Of a stretch of 64,000 nt of DNA, positions 1 to 11,923 are shown in pieces. A program made the position numbers and the translations under genes. Every line of letters starts with the position of its first letter. The first letter of the stretch is position 1. The notes under the pieces are model-generated. The model was not told where the DNA came from and ran no database searches. It worked only from the letters and a program-made list of their open reading frames with translations. Origin of the DNA: Paramecium pentaurelia (taxonomy: Eukaryota > Ciliophora > Oligohymenophorea > Peniculida > Parameciidae); assembly GCA_905183005.1 (NCBI GenBank), contig CAJJDO010000001.1:687836-751835 (forward strand). Reading direction: 5' to 3'.

Positions 1-783
1 AGACGTGAATCTTAAGTAAAAAAGAAATGAATTAACTATTTAATCAAACATTATAATATTAATTTCATTTACTTTTTTTAAATGGCTTGCAAAGGAAATA
101 ATAATATCCAGCAGTTGTTAAACCTATTATAAGGGCAATACAACTAGTTATTGAAATGATAGATACACTGTTTTTTTATTTTAATTATTAAATTTGAAAA
201 TTCGAATATCCAAAATTTCTTAAATAATAAATGATATGTTTTACTGAGAATAAAGAATATCTACAATTTTTGTAATTTATGTCCATACAGAAATTGTGTC
301 ATCAAAAAAAGTAATAGGAATAAGTTAAGCTGTTTAAAAACAATAGGAATTTACAATCATTAAAAAATCAATAATGCTTAATCTACTTTACTCTATTTAT
401 TATTATACTTATAATTCATCATAAATGCTAATCACATATGTTTTAGAATTTATTATTGTTATTCTAGGTGATAAATTATTGAATTATTCTTCTAAGATTT
501 TCTAATATAATATAAACTATAATTTACCTTTTTGTTTTTAGTAACAACACCTATATGAAATACTTTTCTCTCAACTATTTTTTAGACAGAATACCAAGAA
601 TCTTTTTTATTTTATGCTTTGAATGCATCTGCCATTTTGATATCAATTCCAATATAATTCAATAATTTATAGGCATCTTTGTAATTAAAAAAAGAGAATG
701 CACTAAAATACATTAATATTTAAATAATACTTCCATAAGGCCAACCACTAAATTAAAGTTATTTCTTGTGATTGTGAATGATA
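1..783 (-). pseudogene. Truncated duplicate of the 3' half of the Miro GTPase gene
   Basis: On the minus strand this stretch encodes the C-terminal part of the Miro protein found complete at 1183-3107. It reads without mismatch to 1195-1977 by eye. The similarity stops abruptly near 783, in the middle of the coding sequence, so the copy has no GTPase 1 or first EF-hand region and no start. Its own stop codon would lie just left of the window. The same short intron is present as in the intact gene. Positions 1-30 also repeat the last codons and TGA of the plus-strand coiled-coil gene that ends at 1224. It may be a real partial duplication or an assembly artefact; the undetermined base at 826 close to the breakpoint favours an assembly join. 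Confidence 0.75.
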
Positions 784-826
784 CTATGAATATAATAAGA
801 ATTATTTAATCTTTTTTTTTTTTTAN

Positions 827-1224
827 GAAAGCATTAATTAAAAAAATTGATTGAAGATTTTAAGTCAGTGGATATTGAATTGAATTTATAAAGAGAAAGA
901 ATGTTGAAATTTGTCAAAGAATTATGCACATTTTACAATTATCAATATAATTAATTGTAAGTAATGTAATATGCATAAGCTTTATTTGATCGTTATATTC
1001 GAGTGTATCAAACAGGAAGAAAACGTAATGGTCTTGAGATTGGAGAATGGATTAACTTTATTCAAGAATTATAGTAAATATTGAATAAATTGATATAAAT
1101 TAAACCTCATCTACATCATTAAATCTATATGCTTGAAGATCTTCAATATGTAAACAAAGAATTTTAAGTACATACTCGAACTTCATAAATTGAAAGACGT
1201 GAATCTTAAGTAAAAAAGAAATGA
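827..1224 (+). CDS. C-terminal part of an unrecognised coiled-coil protein (partial)
   Basis: With the ciliate code an open frame runs from the undetermined base at 826 to TGA at 1222-1224 (about 130 residues). The protein is rich in K, E, Q and L, with heptad-like stretches such as 'KKLIEDFKSVDIEL' and 'EWINFIQELQQILNKLIQ', so a coiled coil or long helix is likely. No family is recognised. The 5' part is missing at the assembly break. Its last 30 nt lie inside the direct repeat and are found again at positions 1-30, which implies that the repeat unit included this gene's end. It overlaps the 3' end of the convergent Miro gene (stop at 1183-1185) by about 40 nt. Confidence 0.55.
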
Positions 1225-3107
1225 ATTAACTATTTAATCAAACATTATAATATTAATTTCATTTACTTTTTTTAAATGGCTTGCAAAGGAAATAATAATA
1301 TCCAGCAGTTGTTAAACCTATTATAAGGGCAATACAACTAGTTATTGAAATGATAGATACACTGTTTTTTTATTTTAATTATTAAATTTGAAAATTCGAA
1401 TATCCAAAATTTCTTAAATAATAAATGATATGTTTTACTGAGAATAAAGAATATCTACAATTTTTGTAATTTATGTCCATACAGAAATTGTGTCATCAAA
1501 AAAAGTAATAGGAATAAGTTAAGCTGTTTAAAAACAATAGGAATTTACAATCATTAAAAAATCAATAATGCTTAATCTACTTTACTCTATTTATTATTAT
1601 ACTTATAATTCATCATAAATGCTAATCACATATGTTTTAGAATTTATTATTGTTATTCTAGGTGATAAATTATTGAATTATTCTTCTAAGATTTTCTAAT
1701 ATAATATAAACTATAATTTACCTTTTTGTTTTTAGTAACAACACCTATATGAAATACTTTTCTCTCAACTATTTTTTAGACAGAATACCAAGAATCTTTT
1801 TTATTTTATGCTTTGAATGCATCTGCCATTTTGATATCAATTCCAATATAATTCAATAATTTATAGGCATCTTTGTAATTAAAAAAAGAGAATGCACTAA
1901 AATACATTAATATTTAAATAATACTTCCATAAGGCCAACCACTAAATTAAAGTTATTTCTTGTGATTGTGAATGATATTATTATAGAAGTGGAAAACTTG
2001 TTTAATACATTACTGGATAGAAGATATAATCAAACTAAGTTTAAGTAAGATTTTATCCATTCAATTCAAAAATTGATTTTAGTTTCTATTAAGCAAAATC
2101 ACTTAATTCAACTGTTTATCCAGCTTCTTAATTGAATATTAGACTAGTGGTTTTAATAATTTAAATACTCATCCTAAAATAATGATTCATCAAGTGTTAA
2201 ATCATCTTTGTAATTAAAAAAACGAAGGATTGTCCAACTAATTTAAATCTTCATTAATTCAATTCCTCTCTTTTATAAAGCCATAAAACCTTGCAAAGTA
2301 ATATACTTTTTTTTATTAGAATCATCTTTAAATTCCTCTTCTATCATATCTTTTATTCCTGCAATATCACTTTAATCTAAATGCTTTTTGAAGACTTTCT
2401 TTTAAAATCTTTATAATTCATAATCACTCCATACTCCATCACCATCTGGATCACAAATACGAAAAATACGAGTCAATGCTTTTTTAAAACTTTCTGTAAT
2501 TGTTTTGTTTACTAAATTATACAATGGAGCTAAAGGGTATAAAATAAGATCTTTAAGCACAATTAATTACATCTTAAATACCCTAAAATTTAATTGATGA
2601 ACACTCTATTCCCATTTCAACTTACTATTTTATATAGATACATTACACTGAAATCTTTTACCAATTGTTTAATGACTATAAAAATTCTGCAATATTTTCT
2701 ATCATTTTCCTTTCCCATCAAATCAAGTTTATTACCTACAATAATAATTGGCTATTTAAATTCTTTCTTTTTCAATTCTTTTAACCAAAACATCTTTAAT
2801 CTCTCACATGAATTATCATCATCTATTGAGTACATTAAGAGTAGGACATGTGCAATTTTAACTTAATCTGGAATTTAATTCGGTGGACATTTTGTATCAA
2901 TCAAAGTTGTATTGCATTCTGGATGATTAAATATTTCAGGAGTTAATTAAATAGGTTAATGTTGATCAACATAAGTAAATTTATTAAGATTTTCATTAAT
3001 CAAAGCTGAAATGAATGTTGATTTTCCAACTCCACCTAGGATTAACAATTAAATAACATAATAATACTATAACCAATTAAAACAACTTTAAAATCTCTTT
3101 TCTTCAT
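1183..3107 (-). CDS. Miro-type mitochondrial Rho GTPase
   Basis: Miro proteins sit in the mitochondrial outer membrane and control mitochondrial movement and inheritance; the family order is GTPase, EF-hand, EF-hand, GTPase, tail anchor. Here the N-terminal GTPase shows 'GGVGKSTFISAL' and the base-recognition motif 'IIIVGNKLDL'. An EF-hand loop 'DPDGDGVWSDYE' follows, then a Miro-typical linker 'KKYITLQGFMALQKRGIE' and 'ISWTILRFFNYKDDLTLDE'. The second half aligns in layout with the C-terminal GTPase, but its P-loop position reads 'VVTKNKKKI' and no NKxD motif is seen. The tail is hydrophobic only near 'NSFLFYLRF'. Start ATG is at 3105-3107; a first short intron just before GGVGKS is likely but its exact ends are uncertain, and a 28 nt intron near the second EF-hand restores the frame. 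Its start is 34 bp from the divergent FIG4 start. Confidence 0.85.
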
Positions 3108-3141
3108 TTTAGTAATTATAGAATTTATATATTTATTATTA
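3108..3141. promoter_or_regulatory. 34 bp bidirectional promoter/5'UTR gap between Miro and FIG4-type genes
   Basis: The two divergent start codons are only 34 bp apart, and the sequence is almost pure A/T. Both promoters and both 5' leaders must fit here or extend into the opposite gene. This holds if both ATGs are the true starts; each is followed directly by sequence fitting its family. Confidence 0.5.
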
Positions 3142-5705
3142 ATGAATTTAGAATATCCATGGGATGTATAGAAAATTAAATTTAAGAATATTTAAGTTTT
3201 TAGAAGTCATCAAAAAGAGGTAATTTGATAGCATTATTCACTTAGAAATATATTCTAATTGGTAATCATACACTATCATAATAATTTTGCATTTTACATC
3301 TAAATATTCTTAAAGGACCAGATCTTTATTAAAAAGAACTTAAACAATACATTTATGAAGAAGAACGTTAATTTGAGACATTAGATGATGCTAAACAATA
3401 CTTAAATAAATATAATTTAACCTATCTTTATACAGTATCAGGAATAATTGGGTTTATAAAATTAATATAAGGATATTATGTAATGTTCATTAAGAGACGT
3501 AAATCAATAGCTAAATTGGGCAAACACAAAATATTTACAATTGAAGAAAGATCAATAGTGGAATTATTTGATGGACCATATTCATAGATTGAATAAAAAT
3601 ATAAGAAATTACTTTAAGATTATGATCTGGAAATTGGTTTTTATAGTAGTTATACTTATGATGTTACAAGTTCCTTATCAAAGAATATAATTCCATCTGA
3701 AGATGTTCAAAATAAGAATCAAAAATATCATTAAATTGGATAATACAGAAATTTATTTATGTGGAATCATTATCTATTAACAGAATTTGATAAAATAATT
3801 AAAGATAAAAGATGGGTGATTCCAATTATTCATGGTTATTGTGAATAAAGTACAATAAAAACAGTTGCTAATTATTTTAGTATTACTTTATTAGCTAGAA
3901 GATCTACAAAGCATGCTGGTGCTCGTTATTTAACTAGAGGTATAAATGAATAAGGTTATGTTGCAAATTTTGTAGAAACAGAACAAATTGTAATTGAATT
4001 AGATAAATCAACATGTTAAAGACCTGCTTGTTCTTCATTTATATAAATTAGAGGTTCTGCTCCTGTTTATTGGTATTAAGAACCAAAAATGTATTTATTT
4101 AAATTACCAATTAAAATACATTAAAGTGATCCTTATTTATATGCAACAAAAAAACATATTTGTGATTTGATTTCATCATATGGCAGATAAATCTATATGG
4201 TTAATTTGGTTAAATAGAATGAACATAATAAAAGAGAATAAGTATTAGCTGAAGAATATTTTGCATCTATTAATACTGTTAAAGAGGATATGTAGAATTA
4301 AACAGAAATAGAAATAGGATATTTAGGATTTGATATGAAAGCATAATTAAAATAGGATAAAGAAGAATTTGTTAATAAATGTTATTCATTAGCATATTAT
4401 TGTATTATGAAAACAGGAGTATTTTTATTTGTAAAAGAACCTAAATGTAATGAGAATGTTATTATTGAAATATAAAATGGTGTTGTAAGATCTAATTGTG
4501 TTGATTGTTTGGATAGAACAAATGCATTTTAATAATTGATAGGTGAAATGGCACTTGGAATTTAATTGGCTAAAATTAATTAAAGTAGTTTAAAATTTAA
4601 TTTGCTTTTATTAAATGAATCTATCTTATAAGAATTTAGGGAGATGTATGAATAATTAGGTGATTTTGTTTCGTAATAATATGGTAGTTCATTAGCACAT
4701 AAATAAAATATTGGTTAGAAATCTAAAAGAATAGAATTGTTTACTTCATTAAAAAGACATTATAATAATAATATAGAAGATCCTTAAAAATAAAATTAAA
4801 TTGATTTATTTTTAGGAATTCATCGTCCTTCTCCAGATGGACCCTTTATAGGTGAAAGAATTACTATATTATTGTTTCCAGATACAAAATATTTATAATA
4901 ATACACTCAACATAAATAATGGTGGGTTAATCCTTATTTAGAATTTCAATAGAAATCTTTAATAGATGAAATAAGCAGAAGATGTAAAGAGGCTTGTTAA
5001 TAGGCTAAAAAAGATTAGAAAATGAAAATAGAGAGAAAATAAACTATATTTAATTTTGATATTATTGAGAAGATGAAACATAAGACTTGTTAAAAATTAA
5101 AAGCAAAAAATGTTTTCATATTATAATCACCTTATACTAAAGTTAGAGAAAAACCACCTAATTATGTACCAAAACCTTTTAATTTAGAAGAAAAACTTAA
5201 GAAACCATACTATGATGTTATTTAAATTTTTGAAACTGAATAAGTAGGTGATTCTCCTTGTGAATCTCATTCATCATCTCCAAAATAAAATCCTTAAAAT
5301 TTAAAAACTTAATTTTCACTTTTAAAATGTGATGAGATTCTTGAAATTCAAAAATATACTAGAATCAAAACTTTTGAAGAATTAACTGATGAAGCAAATC
5401 AAATAAGAAAATATTTAAAATATAATCTTTCATCAGATGATGAAGAAAAATTAAGAAACAATTTAAAAAGATATTTGAATGGAGAATAGCCTAAAGAATA
5501 AGTTGCTTTAATTGATAAAAATTAGGATGTTTAAAAATAATATAGTGAAGTGAAATAATCTATTGCACATTCAGAAACAGTCTAAGGTGTATCAGTATAA
5601 TAAGCAAAGAAAATACCTGTAGAATAGAAATCTGTCAAATTTTTAGAATCTTTGCTAAAAAAGAATTTTGCTTAATCGCAGAAACTAAAAATTAATAAAA
5701 TATGA
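3142..5705 (+). CDS. FIG4: FIG4-type SAC domain phosphoinositide phosphatase
   Basis: SAC-domain phosphatases remove phosphates from the inositol ring; FIG4 acts on PI(3,5)P2 on endosomal and vacuolar membranes in a complex with the PIKfyve kinase. The catalytic CX5R(T/S) motif is present as 'NCVDCLDRTNAFQ' at about codon 450. The N-terminal SAC part is typical ('GFIKLIQGYYVMFIKRR', 'ELFDGPYSQIE', 'FMWNHYLLTEF', 'HAGARYLTRGINEQGYVANF'), and 'FLGIHRPSPDGPFIGE' follows the catalytic core. Length is about 845 residues, in the FIG4 range rather than the shorter SAC1 range, and no C-terminal membrane pair is evident. The C-terminus is a low-complexity Q/K/S region. A 26 nt intron lies at 3220-3245. 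The TGA at 5703-5705 is almost on top of the next gene's start (ATG 5711). Confidence 0.93.
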
Positions 5706-5710
5706 ATAAT

Positions 5711-7638
5711 ATGATTATAAAATACAACGAACTCAGAGTTTCTATTACTCCCAAAACCTAGACCAGTCTCAACAGTCCTGTCAGAAAGTATTGTAATCTT
5801 TCTATAATAGTAACACATAGCCGGTATTTATAACATCTCCAAAAAAATAATTGTCAAGCATTAAGGAAATCACTAATAAATAATAAGAATTAAATAAACT
5901 TCTTAATTAGCATGTTGATTTCTAGACTTAATCTGCTAATACATCTATCAATTCATTTGATTGTATTACTGCTTAATCAAAATTTAGAAGAAAACAAATC
6001 AATGCTGATATTAGTTCAAAATTAATGTACTTAGATGATGAAATTGTAGAAGTATATAATGAATTCGAAAAGAATTACAGATAAATTAATGATTTAGATA
6101 AATTAGAATATACTAAATAAGCTAGTTAAAAATAGATTCATGTTAGTAGAAAAAGTCTAAACAATTTAATTTAAACACATGATGGACTCATGCAATCAGA
6201 TTTAAAGTTCGGAAATATGAACAGAATAAGAATTAATAGATTCAAATTTTATTATTTTCGTATTAGACTAAGAGGAAAAGTATCTCCAATTTAAGTATTC
6301 TTTAATATTCCAGAAAGAGTATAAAGTTCAGCTGTAAAAATGTTTTTATCAACAAAAGCAGAATTCCCTACTAAATTTAATGCTGAATATATTCTTCATT
6401 CTCGATTTGCTAAAATATTTTCTGAAAGAAATTAACATTATTTTACTGAAGAATATCTTTTCATAACTATATATTCAGATGTTGATTTCGAATTCTCAAT
6501 AACATTTTAATTTGGAAATACATAAATTACTAAATCACCTCCTAAATAAATTATAGAGTCTCTTGATCTTATATAAACAAATAGTTCTCCAATTTAAAAG
6601 CAATTACCTAATGATAAAATATTATAAAATCTTTCTTTAACTTAATATCATGGAAGTTAAAAATTAAATAAAATATTATCAGTTCAGTCAGAAAGAACTC
6701 ATAAATAAAAAATGGCTAAATCTTTGAGATAATCAATTCTAGAAGATAAATAATTAGATAAGAAATCAAAATTACTAGTTAAGGATTAAATTCTTCATTT
6801 TAGAGAAGTTGAAAGATAGATCAAATCAAAAAAATTATAAATGCAATTTGCTTAATAAAATTGGTTTCAACTTTTTAGTTTATTACTTATTACTGAATAT
6901 GTTTCTAATTCTCTTTAAGAATAGAAAAGAAAATAAAAAGTTGCAGCCAAAGGAAAATTATTAGTTTGGGCAATGAAAACTAAAGCTTTATTAGATGTGA
7001 AGGAATATGGTGAAAGTGCAAAAGAAAGAACTATTTTTAAAACTAGATGTGTTATCTAAAGTTTTGCAAGTATGATTAGAGAGAAATCTAAAATCAAAGC
7101 AGAATTTGTTATAACCAAATTTATGGGACGCATACTATTATTTTTAACTATTCTTAATAAACATTAAAGTACTCTAAACAAAGGTATTTTTAATATTAAT
7201 TAAAATAGTAATCTTTATATAAAGAAAATTTCGTTTATTAAAAGCTAAAAAGAGAAAATTCAGAGATAAATTTTGGAAATTAATCAAAGAAAATATAGCT
7301 GATATTATTTATGATCTGAGAAGGTAAAAAGAAACATAGTTCTTCTTTGATAAATAATAAATTAATATTGATATGTACATGATAATGACATATTTAGACC
7401 TTAAATGAATATAGTCATAGATGAGTATTGTAAAAAACAAAGGATTTTATGGATGGAATATATCCAACACACCTTTTTAGAAAAAGATTAAAAGAGAGTA
7501 AAAAATTTGATTTAATTATCATAGAAAATTCATGAATATGCTATAAATTTGAAAGAACCGAAGATTTATGATTTACCAAATAAAAACGAGTTAATCCCAC
7601 TTATAGAGTAATATGCAAAAATGAAAAAAATACTATGA
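5711..7638 (+). CDS. Tandem family member A: unrecognised YYFR/LST-domain protein
   Basis: First of five paralogues. The N-terminal part is low-complexity and Q/S-rich. A shared core follows: 'DDEIVEVYNEFEKNY', then 'NRFKFYYFRIRLRGK', 'KMFLSTKAEFPTKFNAE' and 'YLFITIYSDVDFEFSITF', whose alternating hydrophobic pattern suggests a beta-sandwich. A charged helical region leads to a second conserved block, 'GKLLVWAMKTKALLDVKEYG', then 'RDKFWKLIKEN' and the terminal 'LPNKNELIPLIEQYAKMKKIL' just before TGA at 7636. At least three short introns are needed: 23 nt near 5792, 25 nt near 7183 and 23 nt near 7374; they restore one frame across the shared blocks. ATG 5711 is chosen because the first intron then joins the frame; an ATG at 5702 in the same frame is possible. 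No known family is recognised and no signal peptide is seen. Confidence 0.7.
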
Positions 7639-7658
7639 CTATAAAATAATTTATTTAA

Positions 7659-8092
7659 ATGGGAAATGCATGTTAAGCGATAAAGATTAGTCTCACAACA
7701 GAAATTAGGGATGAATCTACCCGACCTCAAAAATAATGGAATCTAAAGAAAGAATTATATATAAGGATATTATAAAAGGAGGTCATATTCATCACCAATT
7801 CTAATTCATCTTCCACTCTATAATCTGTATTTAATTGTATCAGAATAATTAATTCCTTAAATTAATTATACAGAAGAAGAACGAATTTAGAAACATAAAT
7901 TAAAAAGTTGAACATCTTCTTATAAACCTGATTAAGACAAAATTTCAATTACAAAATAACTAATTAAATCTTCACTTAAATCCATCAATTCTAAGAAAGA
8001 CAGTTCTAATAAAAGTCTAAAGTCTGTTATAGATTAGATAGTATTTAAGTGCTTTCCTTAATTTAACTCACTATCAAAATTAATAGATATGA
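7659..8092 (+). CDS. Possible small N-myristoylated protein, or extra 5' exons of the next gene
   Basis: An ATG lies 20 nt after the stop of family member A and opens with MGNAC, a strong N-myristoylation/palmitoylation start of the kind found on membrane-bound signalling proteins. A 19 nt intron starting near 7697 and another near 7906 would join frames ending in 'SSLKSINSKKDSSNKSLKS'. The 3' end is uncertain: one frame runs open into the ATG at 8119, so this could be the start of family member B, and the end at 8092 needs an unusually long intron. The rest is basic, with tyrosine-rich and serine-rich stretches. No family is recognised. Confidence 0.3.
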
Positions 8093-8118
8093 AACTAATT
8101 ATTTATTTATTATATAAT

Positions 8119-9975
8119 ATGGACGAAAACCAAAAGGCATTCTATTACTTCTCTTATAAATCATAATTGTAATTATCTATTTTAATTCTATAGAGCTGCA
8201 CAATCAACTAGAAGTTAAATATCTCTTTCATAAAGTTAAGAATAAGCATCGATGGCATTTTAATCAAGAATTAAGATTTAGAAGAAAGATCCTCTTGCTT
8301 TGAAAAGGAAATTGAGTCCTGCAGAATTGATTCCATTAGATGAAGAAATTTTAGAACTTTATGATGATTTTTCTAGAAACTATTAACTGTTGGGACATAT
8401 CAATTAAGCTGACACTTATTATAAAAAATAAAGTCCGTTTGATTTGATTTTATCACCACCTATTAAATCAGTGAAGAGTGCTAGATCATTTGATTCAGAA
8501 GAACTATTTTGTGAGTAGAAGAATAAGTTAATAATTGAGAGATTTAAATTTTATTATTTTCGACTGAAAATTAAAGGCAGACCTTCTCCTTTGTCTTTGT
8601 GTTTTAATTTTACAGAAAGAGTGGTGGGTCTTAAAATTTATTTATCTACAAAGGCAGAATTTCCTTCATCTTTTAATGCAGATTAATTTGTTTAATCAAA
8701 ATATGCTACTTTAATAAGTTAACATGGGCATAATAAATTTCATGAAAATTATTTATATATTTCTATACATTGTGAAACTGATACAAGATTAAATATAAAA
8801 ATTTAATTTGGAAAGCAATCTTTAAATTAAACAGAAAATTTATCTAGAAAATTGAAATCTGAAATTAATGAATAATAATTACCAGATATATAGATAGAAG
8901 AAAGTCAGTTTAAAAAAAGTATATTTATGAATAAAGATAAAATTGTTAGAAATTTAAATGTGACACAAAATTGCATGAATAAAAAATTTAAATTTTTATT
9001 TGACTTATAAGTATATCTAATTATCTACATAGTCTGAAAGAATATCAAAATAAAAAAGTGCCTTACAAAATAAAAAAATTGTATCTCGAGAGTTCTAATT
9101 ATAAAAATTATTAAAATATTAAACTAGATAACTAATACCAGAATATAGAAAATATGAGAGAACATTTAAATAAAATAATAGTGTTTTATAAAATACTTAA
9201 ATGAACTGGTTTTAAATAGTTTTTGTTCTATAATTAGCAGATGCTTTATATTAAAGTCTTCATGAAATTAAAAAAGCTTATCATATAAGAGCTTCAGGAA
9301 TGCTTTTAGCTTGGAGATGGAAGATTAATATTTTATTAGTAATCAAAAGAAATGGAAATACTATTTAAGAGAGAAGCCTTCATTAATCAAAAATGGTATT
9401 TAAAACTTATGCAAAATTTATAAAAAAAACAATAAAAGTTTAGGCAAGTTAAGTTTTATAATCAGTTTTAATTTAAACATTTCCAGTGATTTCATTAAAA
9501 AATAGAATGCTTAAATTTAGATCATTGGTTTTAAAAGTCTAAGTTAAATTTAGATGGTTAAAATATTAAAAAAGATTATTTTACGATAGATTTTGGAAAA
9601 ATATTAATTAAGTTTATTTTTAAGTTTTAAATGAACTTTAAAATAAAGGCAAATAAAATTTAGAAAAACCAGCATTGCTCAAAAGATCTTCTATATATTT
9701 GATTGATACGTATTGTTAAATATTTATGAAATAGAAATACTATGATTCCTTTAGTAGAATCTTATTTATTCTAGATAAAAAAGAATTGGCTTGAATATAT
9801 TCATTTCAAAAGAATTAAACGATACTCAATTTATTCTTTCTAATTTCCTTCTTAATTCGATAGATTAAAAGCAGTTGCATTTTAAATTAAGGAACCTAAG
9901 TTGTTCAGAGATCCATCAATAAATGATTTAACATTAATAATTGAATAGTATGCTTTGATTAAAAATTTAATATGA
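8119..9975 (+). CDS. Tandem family member B: unrecognised YYFR/LST-domain protein
   Basis: Second clear paralogue. After a 25 nt intron near 8168 the N-terminal region is Q/S-rich, then come 'PLDEEILELYDDFSRNYQ', 'ERFKFYYFRLKIKG', 'KIYLSTKAEFPSSFNADQF' and 'NYLYISIHCETDTRLNIKI'. A 22 nt intron near 9010 joins the coiled region. The C-terminal block is more diverged than in A and D ('ASGMLLAWRWKINILLVIK', 'YDRFWKNINQVYFQV') and ends 'INDLTLIIEQYALIKNLI' at TGA 9973-9975. The start at 8119 is chosen because 'FYYFSYKSQ' after it resembles the N-terminal 'RFYYGQKLK' of member D. If the upstream MGNAC frame belongs here, the protein would be about 140 residues longer. Confidence 0.65.
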
Positions 9976-9996
9976 ATTTACTTATTATTTTATTTT

Positions 9997-11902
9997 ATGA
10001 TACCCTAACAAACATTATTCAAGACTCCTAAGTAAAGACAAATAACCACAACAGCAAGTAGCAATACATATTTTCTTAATTCATAAAGAAAATTAAAGTA
10101 GTCTTTAAATATATATTAAGCTTCCTTACAACAAGCAGTCTTTAATCAATTTCATATATTCATACAAGTTAAGTATTAAATTAAACTCCTACACTTAATG
10201 AGATCAAATAAGTTAAAAAGGAATAGAATCAGATTTAAACTATATCTCCATCTTTCATGGAGCTTTATGATGAATTTGAGAATAATTACAAAATTGTTTA
10301 AAAGATTAAAACTGATCTCAATATCTCATTGGATATAAAGTCAGAAGAGAAACCTCATTAGAATTAAATAATAACCTAAAATTCAATTAAGAATCCCTCT
10401 CAAGCAGAAACTCGAATAGCAAATTTATAGTTTTGTGATATTGATTAAGAGTTGAATTAGAGATTACATATAAATCGCTTTAAATTTTATTATTTTCGAG
10501 CTTCCATATCGAAATAGTAATCTCCTCTATTACTAACAATTTAATTTGAAAATCAAATAAATTCTGCATAATATAAATTATATCTCTCTACTTAACATGA
10601 ATTTCCAACTAAATTTAATGCAGAACATAATCTCACTTCAAATATTTGTAAAATCTATACAAATAATCATGAAAGTATATTTTAAGAAAATTATCTTTAC
10701 ATAACATTTTATACAGAAATAGATGTTATTGTAAGAATTAAAATAGTATTTGGTTGGGTTTAATAAAATAAATCACCAAAAAAATAAATAATAAAAAAAG
10801 AATATCCAAAATTTCCTGGTTTAATAGCAAATACAAAAATGGATTTAATAAAAAGAAATCTTGATACAAGTTAATTTTAATTAACAAGAAGAACTGATCT
10901 ATTAACAGAATTACTTGTAAAATCAATTAAATATAAAATAGAGTGAAAGAGAATAGAAAAGAAAGTAAGTTCTTTAAAAAAAATAAGAGATTGATTGTGA
11001 ATAAAAGATTAAATTAAAAACTTAATATAGTGCATAAATGTTAAGAAATGATTATAGATTATTTGAAAAAGTTTATAAATTAAAACTAAATAAAAAAATT
11101 TAGGGAGAATTGTTTTGGGCTCAACTCATAAATTTAATTAGATTTATTGCTCAACTTAAAGTTAAATTAATAGTAATAGAATTATTTTATATTATTAGCA
11201 ATTTAAAAGTAGAATGAGTATTAAAGCTAATGGAAGAATTAAAGCATTAAGATGTGGATTAAATTTATTAATAAATATAAGAAAGTTTGGACCTACACCA
11301 GAAAGAAGATCATTTTGTAAAAGTTTATTAGCAATACAGATGTTTAGTGCTTAAATTCAATTTTTAAGAAAAAAGAAAGCATAAGAAATTGCTACATCTT
11401 TTATTAAAGAATGTATTTCTATTATACATTTAGGACATAGATTATTAAAGACTAGACATTATGGTAATAATATAAATATATTAATTTAGTAATAATATTG
11501 TAGAATAAGTTTAGATTCTTTTAAAGATAAAAGAAAAAGTATTATGAAGAATTTTGGCAATTAGTGATAAGAAACTACAAAGAAATTATAAGAGGTTTAA
11601 CATAAAGTAGTTAAAAATAGAGGAGTAGAAGTTAAAAATAAATTTATGCTTTTCAAATAGATAATCAAATGATGCAATTTTAGATTGATAATTATTATTA
11701 AAGGCAAAAATAGATATGGTTAGCATTTATAAGACAAAAGATTTAAGATAAATAATTGACTATTTATTTAAATGATAGAAAAAGTGATGAGATTAGAAAA
11801 GCCTTGATTAAATTTTAAGAGCCTAAACTATTCTAACTTCCACAAATTAATGAAGTAGCTGAAATAATTGAGCTCTATGCAAAAAATAAAAAAATGATTT
11901 GA
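9997..11902 (+). CDS. Tandem family member C: unrecognised YYFR/LST-domain protein
   Basis: Third paralogue, starting 21 nt after the stop of B and in the same frame. The N-terminus carries 'MIPQQTLFKTPKQRQ' and a T/S-rich stretch. The core shows 'SPSFMELYDEFENNYK', 'NRFKFYYFRASIS', 'KLYLSTQHEFPTKFNAEH' and 'ENYLYITFYTEIDVIVRI'. The first 75 residues need a short intron ending in AAG rather than TAG. Several short introns are required in the C-terminal half (about 10940-11700), where the frame changes often and the conserved 'LVW' block is weak ('GRIKALRCGLNLLINIRKFG'). The end is again canonical for the family, 'LPQINEVAEIIELYAKNKKMI', then TGA at 11900-11902. The last part may be partly degenerate; a transcript would settle the exon structure. 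Confidence 0.6.
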
Positions 11903-11923
11903 GAATATGATGATATATTAAAT

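Larger units (their letters stand above)
1..1977. repeat. Direct repeat of about 783 bp, offset 1194 bp
   Basis: Positions 1-783 and 1195-1977 look identical when read side by side. Between the copies lie about 410 bp of other sequence, including a T-rich run and the single n at 826. The left end of the first copy coincides with the window edge, so the repeat may continue further left. Confidence 0.85.

Noticed and set aside
1900..1950. Frameshift in a T-homopolymer of the Miro gene
   Set aside because: A 28 nt intron just upstream restores the frame and the conserved sequence, so no error is needed.
2594..2866. Plus-strand open frame of 90 codons
   Set aside because: It lies opposite the Miro GTPase coding strand, whose minus-strand frame shows family motifs, so it is a shadow.
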